From: Actinomycetota bacterium
Lineage (GTDB): Bacteria; Actinomycetota; Thermoleophilia; Solirubrobacterales; Thermoleophilaceae
Assembly: GCA_005885165.1 (NCBI GenBank)
Contig: VAXR01000046.1
Span: forward strand, 1-27,597
Length of the DNA stretch: 27,597 bases
Reading direction: 5' to 3'
The notes under the pieces were generated by a model. That model did not search any database. It worked only from the letters and a program-made list of their open reading frames with translations, and was not told where the DNA came from. The position numbers and the translations under genes are program-made. This document shows, one piece after another, positions 23,362-27,597 of the stretch; positions within the stretch are counted from its first letter, which is position 1; the number at the start of each line of letters is the position of its first letter.

Positions 23362-24792
23362 CTAACGCCCGGCGCAGCGCGCGAAGGCGCGCTTCCGGGT
23401 GGCGCGGCGGCCGAAGCGGTCGACCGCAGTCGCCAGGAGACGGTGCTTTCCGGCTCCGAGCGAGCCCGCGTGGACCGTGAACGCAAAGCGGCGGTGATGC
23501 GACCTGTGCACCCGATGGCCGTCGAGCTTCACGGTCACGGTGCGGGGGGCGCGCGCGTTGGTCCTGACGTGCACTCTCAGGTCGCGGCTCACGCAGCCGT
23601 GCCGCGGCACGCCGTTGAAGCGCACGTGCGGGCGCGGTACGGGCGGAAGGATGTTGCCGCTCGGGTTCTTGAAGATGTCGGAGCCAAACGAGGTGGGGCC
23701 GCTTGCTCCGGCGTACCCGAGGCGAGCGAGGCCGAACATGTCCTCAACGCTACGAAGGAGCGAGTAGTGGTTGTACTCGTGCTTCGTGACCGTCCCCGGC
23801 TTGATGTAGCGGGACAGGAGGACGGCGCCGACCTTCCCCCCGCCTGAGCCCGGCGTGGGGCCGCCGTTGTTGGGGGTGTTGGGGCCGTTCACCTCGCCGC
23901 AGCAGGAGCTGGCGTCGGCGCCGCTGCCCACGGTCATGCCCTCGTCGAATGTGACGATCACGAGCCCGCCGTCCCTGTAGCCGGCCGAGGCGACGATCCT
24001 CGGGATCCATTTCTTGAGGAAGGCGTCGGCGCTCACGAGGCCGCCTGGCTTGCCGTCGACGCACGGCTCATCGTGGCCGTCGTTGCAGAGGTTGGGCGAG
24101 ATGAAGGCGTAGCTGGGGGCGGCGGCGCTCTTGAGGGCGTTCGGAAACTGTGTGAAGGGGACGACGTGGGCCTTGCACCGGGCGTCGTTGTCGATGATCG
24201 AGTGGAAGTACGCGAACGGGTTGTGGCGCATCGCGTACTGGTCGCCGGCGGCGGCCGTCTGCGACTTGTCCTGGGAGCCGACCGCGGGGTGGGCGTGCCC
24301 GCAGAGTGAGCCGTCCCTGCTCGGGTCGTTGCCCATGTCCTCCATGTAGCCCTTCCACGTCCGCCCCTTCGCCTCGAGCTGGTCGGCGACCGTCTTCACG
24401 GCGGCCGGGTACACGCTCCCCTGGCCGAGCGCCTGCCCATCGGGCCCGCCCGTGGTGCCGATGAAGTCGACGTAGAAGGGAGCGTCGGCCTGTGTGTATG
24501 GGTTCGGGCCCTGGCCGCTGGCGAGCGCTACGTAGTTGTCGAGGCTCTCGTGGCCGATCCCGAAGTAGCCCGGGATGAACGCGCCCTGCGCCCTGAGCGT
24601 GTGAGCGAGGTAGGGCGCCTTGGAGTGCGCTCCGAACGAGTCCTGCTCGTTCTGGTTCTCGAGCATGACGATGAAGACGTGCTTGATCGGCGGAAGCGCG
24701 GCCGCGCCCGCTGTGCCGGGGCCGAGCAATGCCAGCAGCGCGGCGCAGCCGGCCGTGCAGCCCCACCTCCGCACCCGAGCCGGCCTGGTCAC
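23362..24792 (-). CDS. secreted phosphoesterase family protein (acid phosphatase / phospholipase C-like)
   Basis: The 476-residue protein has a signal peptide (about 1-31) and an alkaline-phosphatase-like phosphoesterase domain. Visible motifs are HVFIVMLEN (38-46), with the metal-binding Glu-Asn, GIGHESLDNYVAL (78-90), NDGHD (237-241) and TFDEG (281-285). These are the active-site landmarks of the family that contains acid phosphatase AcpA and bacterial phospholipases C. A C-terminal basic domain (about 390-476) looks like a beta-sandwich of the Ig-like type. It should hydrolyse phosphate mono- or diesters outside the cell. The GTG start at 24792 lies 4 bases after the acyl-CoA dehydrogenase stop, and its own stop is 4 bases before the Nudix-MFS start, so all three form one operon. 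Substrate unknown. Confidence 0.85.
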   Translation of the reverse strand: MTRPARVRRWGCTAGCAALLALLGPGTAGAAALPPIKHVFIVMLENQNEQDSFGAHSKAPYLAHTLRAQGAFIPGYFGIGHESLDNYVALASGQGPNPYTQADAPFYVDFIGTTGGPDGQALGQGSVYPAAVKTVADQLEAKGRTWKGYMEDMGNDPSRDGSLCGHAHPAVGSQDKSQTAAAGDQYAMRHNPFAYFHSIIDNDARCKAHVVPFTQFPNALKSAAAPSYAFISPNLCNDGHDEPCVDGKPGGLVSADAFLKKWIPRIVASAGYRDGGLVIVTFDEGMTVGSGADASSCCGEVNGPNTPNNGGPTPGSGGGKVGAVLLSRYIKPGTVTKHEYNHYSLLRSVEDMFGLARLGYAGASGPTSFGSDIFKNPSGNILPPVPRPHVRFNGVPRHGCVSRDLRVHVRTNARAPRTVTVKLDGHRVHRSHHRRFAFTVHAGSLGAGKHRLLATAVDRFGRRATRKRAFARCAGR

Positions 24793-24796
24793 CTGG

Positions 24797-25951
24797 CTAG
24801 ACCCTGTGTCGCTCGAGCAGCTTCTTCCCGATCACCATGCGCTGGATCTCGGAAGTGCCCTCGCCGATCAGGAGCAGCGGCGCGTCGCGGTAGAGCCGCT
24901 CGATCTCGTACTCCTTCGAGTAGCCGTACCCGCCGTGGATCCTGAAGGCGTCCTCGACGACCTCCTTGCCGATCTCGGAGGCGAACAGCTTGGCCATGCC
25001 CGCCTCGAGGTCGGACCGCTGGCCCGCGTCCTTCAGGCGCGCGGCGCGGAGGGTGAGCAGGCGCGCGGCGTCGACCTTGGTGGCCATGTCCGCGAGCTTG
25101 AACTGGATCGCCTGGTGCTGGGCGATCGGCTTGCCGAAGGTGCGCCGCTCCTGCGAGTAGCGGAGGGCGAGCTCGAGCGCACGCTGGGCGATCCCGACGC
25201 CGCGCGCGGCGACGTTCACGCGACCGACCTCGAGCGCGTCCATCATGTAGCGGAAGCCGTTGCCGACCCCCTCGGAGCCGCCCAGCACGTTCTGCGCCGG
25301 GCAGCGGTAGTCCTCGTAAACGAGCTCGGTCGACTCCACGCCCTTGTAGCCCATCTTCTTGATCTTGGGCGGGATGGTGATGAAGCACGTCATCCCCTTG
25401 TAGGGCGGGTCGGCGTCCGGGTCCGACTTCGCGAGCAGGAACACCACGCCCGAGAGGAGGCCGTTGGTGACCCACATCTTGGTGCCGTTGATCACCCAGT
25501 CGTCGCCGTCCTGCTTCGCCCGCGTCGAGATCGCCTGCACGTCCGACCCGAGCCCCGGCTCGGACAGCGAGAACGCGGCGCGGATCTCGCCCGTCGCCAT
25601 GCGCGGCAGGAAGCGGTCCTTCTGGTCGTCGGTGCCGAACTTCATCAGCAGGTACGAGCCGATGAAGTGCGTGTTGACGATCCCGGAGATCGAGATCCAC
25701 CCGCGCGAGAGCTCCTCGACGATCATCGCGTAGGTCGTCAGGTCGAGGCCCATCCCGCCGTACTCCTCGGGGATCATGACCCCGAACAGCCCGAGCTCCT
25801 TCATCTGCTCCACCACGCCCTCGGGGAACTTGTCCTCGTGGTCGTACTCCTCGGCGATGGGGATGACCTCGCCGTCGACGAACTGCCGCACCATCTCGGT
25901 GATGGCCTGCTGCTCGTCGGTCTTCTCGGCGTAAGGAGCGGCTACTGCCAA
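24797..25951 (-). CDS. acyl-CoA dehydrogenase
   Basis: A 384-residue flavoenzyme of ordinary length that oxidises acyl-CoA to 2-enoyl-CoA with electron-transfer flavoprotein as acceptor. The FAD-binding middle domain has FSLSEPGLGSD and WVINGTKMWVTNG. The C-terminal helical domain has LADMATKVDAARLL and FRIHGGYGYSKEYEIERLYRD. The catalytic base is expected at Glu364 in LIGEGTSEIQR. The best start is TTG at 25951, preceded by a GAGGGGGG ribosome site on the minus strand; it gives a normal N-terminus. It leads the operon with the phosphoesterase and the Nudix-MFS fusion. The chain length it prefers cannot be told from sequence; the short/branched-chain type is most likely. Confidence 0.92.
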   Translation of the reverse strand: MAVAAPYAEKTDEQQAITEMVRQFVDGEVIPIAEEYDHEDKFPEGVVEQMKELGLFGVMIPEEYGGMGLDLTTYAMIVEELSRGWISISGIVNTHFIGSYLLMKFGTDDQKDRFLPRMATGEIRAAFSLSEPGLGSDVQAISTRAKQDGDDWVINGTKMWVTNGLLSGVVFLLAKSDPDADPPYKGMTCFITIPPKIKKMGYKGVESTELVYEDYRCPAQNVLGGSEGVGNGFRYMMDALEVGRVNVAARGVGIAQRALELALRYSQERRTFGKPIAQHQAIQFKLADMATKVDAARLLTLRAARLKDAGQRSDLEAGMAKLFASEIGKEVVEDAFRIHGGYGYSKEYEIERLYRDAPLLLIGEGTSEIQRMVIGKKLLERHRV

Positions 25952-26031
25952 CTGGCCCCCCTCGATCGGCTCGTGACTGGCGAGCAGTCTAGCTGGGCGG
26001 AAGGGGGCCCTCTGACAGAGCGTTAGGAGCC

Positions 26032-26050
26032 ACCGGCGCGAAGCGCCGGT
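26032..26050 (-). terminator. short hairpin, probable terminator of the C40 peptidase gene
   Basis: A perfect 8-base GC-rich stem (26032-26039 with 26043-26050) encloses a 3-base loop. It lies 38 bases downstream of the peptidase stop (26088, minus strand) and about 80 bases upstream of the acyl-CoA dehydrogenase start, so it would separate the two transcripts. No T-run follows. The rest of 25952-26087 contains the dehydrogenase ribosome site and no gene. Confidence 0.45.
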
Positions 26051-26087
26051 CGCCGACGAGCTCTGGAAGAGGGTCCCCGGAGCGCGG

Positions 26088-26610
26088 TTAGAGGCCCTTC
26101 GGGTGGCGCGCTACGTAGCCGTCCGTCGGGCGCGGCTTGCCCCAGCGGGGGCCGCTGCCAGGCGCGTCTCCGTGGCTCGCGCCCCAGGAGTCCCGCCAGC
26201 CGGTGTCGAATCGCAGGCCGGCGACGATCAGGAAGGTGTGGCCGCTGTTCGCGTAGATCGTCACCCACCTCCCAGTGCCGCCCTTCCCGTAGCTCATCAG
26301 CTGCGACGAGTCCTCGGGGCTCGAGATCAGGTGCGCGCCGTGAAGGGCGAACGAGACGGAGCCGGAGCAATCGTAGCCGCTGTCGTTCCAGCTTCCGTGC
26401 CCGCCGCCGTAGACGTACGGCTTGGTGGTTGGGCGCGCCGCGCGGAGCGATCGCCTTCCCGTTGCGCACGGTCGCCTTCTTCGGAGGCGGCACGTAGGAC
26501 GCGCCTCCGCTGGAGTAGTTCTTGGCGCTCGCGACAGCGGCTATCGCCAGGAAGGCGACGGCCACGGCAAGGACGCCAAGGATGGATGTCCGGTGTGAGC
26601 CGAGCGACAT
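26088..26610 (-). pseudogene. C40 (NlpC/P60) cell-wall peptidase gene with a +1 frameshift
   Basis: Starting at the ATG at 26610, the frame encodes a signal peptide (about 1-29), then KNYSSGGASYVPPPKKATVR, then becomes Arg-rich nonsense. The true domain continues in another frame: PYVYGGGHGSWNDSGYDCSG with the catalytic Cys, SPEDSSQLMSYG, then SGHTFLIVAGLRFDTGW with the catalytic His, ending VARHPKGL at 26088. One surplus base near 26432-26445, in a GC-rich run, joins the two. If repaired, the product would be a secreted peptidase of about 170 residues that cuts peptidoglycan stem peptides. The break may be a sequencing or assembly error, since the rest is intact and the c-di-AMP riboswitch in front is well preserved. 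Read literally, the gene is broken. Confidence 0.75.
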
Positions 26611-26620
26611 TCTCTTTCGT

Positions 26621-26745
26621 CCGCCTGCGGGGTTAGCTGACGGGCTCGCGCTGAAAGAGCTCGCGCGTCTCCGGTTAAGGAGATTCGCCCCGGAATTGGG
26701 TCCCCCGTTCCGCTGGTCAGCGGATTCGGCGTGCGCGGCAGGCTA
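26621..26745 (-). promoter_or_regulatory. cyclic di-AMP riboswitch (ydaO-yuaA type)
   Basis: Read on the minus strand, the leader of the C40 peptidase gene contains the hallmark segments of the ydaO aptamer in order: CGGAACGGGGGACCCAATT, then GGGGCGAATC, a variable hairpin, CTTTCAG, and CCCGTCAGCTAACCCCGC. The outer P1 helix forms between GCCTGC (26743-26738) and GCAGGC (26628-26623). This class binds cyclic di-AMP and normally lowers expression of cell-wall hydrolases and osmolyte transporters. Only about 12 bases separate P1 from the ATG at 26610, so control of ribosome access is more likely than an intrinsic terminator, of which there is no sign. The remaining 26746-26879 should hold the peptidase promoter and that of the divergent synthetase. 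Confidence 0.92.
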
Positions 26746-26879
26746 GCAGACCGCCGCAACGGAACTTTCGAGGGCCAGTCTTGCCCCGCGGGCCCGCTTC
26801 TCAAACAGAGATCGGCTTGCTAGAGGCGAAAGTCACTAGTTATCCGCGCCCGAGTCCCCGCCGCGAACCGACCCGCAGA

Positions 26880-26900
26880 TTGGCGCATAACTCGCGCCAA
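26880..26900 (+). promoter_or_regulatory. palindromic operator candidate ahead of the acyl-CoA synthetase
   Basis: A perfect inverted repeat TTGGCGC-N7-GCGCCAA lies 22 bases before the ATG at 26923. The 7-base half-sites centred 14 bases apart suit a dimeric TetR- or GntR-type repressor of fatty-acid genes, though no regulator gene is in the window. A weak promoter-like pair, TTGCTA (26817-26822) and TTATCC (26840-26845), stands upstream, which would place the operator downstream of the transcription start. Confidence 0.45.
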
Positions 26901-26922
26901 CCAGGGGCATAGGATCGGCCGG

Positions 26923-27597
26923 ATGAACTTCGCCCGCGAGGTCGTCGACTCGGCGCCGCGCGAGCGGCCTGCCCTGGTCGCCCTCGACGGCGAGGGAAAC
27001 CGGCGCGAGATCCCGTTCGGCGAGGTGGCCGATCGCTCCGCCCGGCTGGCGTCCACCCTCGCGCGGCACGGAGCCGGGCGCGGCGAGGTGGTGATGACCG
27101 TGATCGGCAACACGCCCGAGTGGGTCGACGCCATGGTGGCCTGCTTCCGCATCGGCGCCGTCGCGCTGCCGTGCAACGAGCAGCTGCGGCCGAAGGACCT
27201 CGCGTCGCGGATCGAGCGGGTCGCTCCGCGCGTGGTGCTGGCGGCCGAGCACCTGATCGATGCCGTGGCGGAGAGCGGCTTCGACGGGCCCGTCATGGTC
27301 GCCGGCGACGAGCGGCTGTACGACGCACCGAAGGCGCCCGCGGTCGACCTCGCCGCCACCGATCCCGCCCTCATCACCTTCACCTCCGGCACCGCCGGCG
27401 AGCCGAAGCCGATCCGCCACGGCCAGCGCTACCTCCACGGCCAGCGGGTCCAGGCGGAGCACTGGTTCGGCGCGCACGCGGGCGAGCTTTGCTGGTGCAC
27501 CGCGGCGAGCGGCTGGTCGAAGTCCGCCCGCAACGCCTTCATCGCGCCGTGGCTGCGAGGTGCGGCTGCGCTCCTTCACGACGCCCGCTTCGACCCC
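26923..27597 (+). CDS. AMP-forming acyl-CoA synthetase, 5' part (cut by the window end)
   Basis: The first 225 codons of an ANL-superfamily enzyme are present and the frame is open to the last base. The ATG at 26923 follows an AGGA ribosome-site candidate at 26911-26914. The N-terminal domain contains FGEVADRSARLASTLARHG and VIGNTPEWVDAMVACFRIGA, followed by the AMP-binding P-loop ITFTSGTAGEPKPIRH (about 152-167). SGWSKSARNAFIAPWLRGAA comes later. These resemble medium-chain or aryl acyl-CoA synthetases of the AcsM/acetyl-CoA synthetase side of the family. The enzyme would activate a carboxylic acid through an acyl-adenylate. About half to two thirds of the protein is missing, including the C-terminal lid domain. 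It is divergent from the C40 peptidase gene. Confidence 0.85.
   Translation, partial: MNFAREVVDSAPRERPALVALDGEGNRREIPFGEVADRSARLASTLARHGAGRGEVVMTVIGNTPEWVDAMVACFRIGAVALPCNEQLRPKDLASRIERVAPRVVLAAEHLIDAVAESGFDGPVMVAGDERLYDAPKAPAVDLAATDPALITFTSGTAGEPKPIRHGQRYLHGQRVQAEHWFGAHAGELCWCTAASGWSKSARNAFIAPWLRGAAALLHDARFDP

Noticed and set aside
23358..23486. Longer N-terminus of the Nudix-MFS protein
   Set aside because: It would overlap the phosphoesterase gene by more than 120 bases and is Ser/Ala/Arg-rich. The GTG at 23357 gives the normal Nudix start.
26541..26804. Minus-strand open frame of 87 codons upstream of the C40 peptidase
   Set aside because: It runs through the c-di-AMP riboswitch and has no protein-like features.

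Overview
The window is GC-rich (roughly 70 percent by eye), densely coded DNA with many GTG and TTG starts and many 1-4 base start/stop overlaps. GC content, gene families and a cyclic-di-AMP riboswitch ahead of a C40 (NlpC/P60) cell-wall hydrolase point to an actinobacterium. The deep-branching Thermoleophilia (Solirubrobacterales/Gaiellales type) is my best guess. This is inference from sequence character, not a database match. There are no rRNA or tRNA genes, no CRISPR array and no insertion sequence.

Left part (1-5596): a cell-surface polysaccharide locus. On the minus strand a chain-length determinant/tyrosine-autokinase fusion (1612-3285) is followed by an O-antigen-ligase/polymerase-type membrane protein (207-1601). 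Divergent from these, a GT2 and a GT4 glycosyltransferase overlap at 4463-4466. Further surface genes lie downstream: an ATP-grasp ligase and a Wzx-like flippase (11851-14570), a CelD-type acyltransferase (18525-19616) and a FemAB-like protein (19653-20816).

Centre (5607-14570): a minus-strand group of a MaoC-type hydratase and two paralogous coiled-coil proteins of unknown role. It is divergent from a tightly coupled plus-strand operon encoding a malyl-CoA-lyase-type CitE-like enzyme, both subunits of a divergent succinyl-CoA-synthetase-like ligase, a one-cluster ferredoxin, the ATP-grasp enzyme and the flippase. The lyase, ligase and hydratase together suggest CoA-dependent handling of a C4 or C5 dicarboxylate (malate, methylmalate, citramalate, mesaconate or itaconate). 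The 553-base gap between the two groups is rich in strong inverted repeats and holds a diverged copy of a sequence also found near the left edge.

14567-16706 (minus) carries a cyclic 2,3-diphosphoglycerate synthetase and a 2-phosphoglycerate kinase, overlapping by 8 bases. This is the complete two-step route to cyclic 2,3-diphosphoglycerate, a solute best known from thermophilic methanogens. 16861-18513 is a secreted LamG-metallophosphoesterase, with a duplicated 22-base box between its promoter-like sequence and its start.

Right part (20882-27597): a minus-strand run of acyl-CoA dehydrogenase, secreted phosphoesterase, an in-frame Nudix-MFS transporter fusion and a small SCP-2-like protein. 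It is closed by a strong bidirectional hairpin terminator against the convergent FemAB-like gene. Then come a C40 peptidase gene with a frameshift, preceded by a clear c-di-AMP (ydaO-type) riboswitch, and a divergent AMP-forming acyl-CoA synthetase cut off by the window end, with a palindromic operator candidate in front of it.
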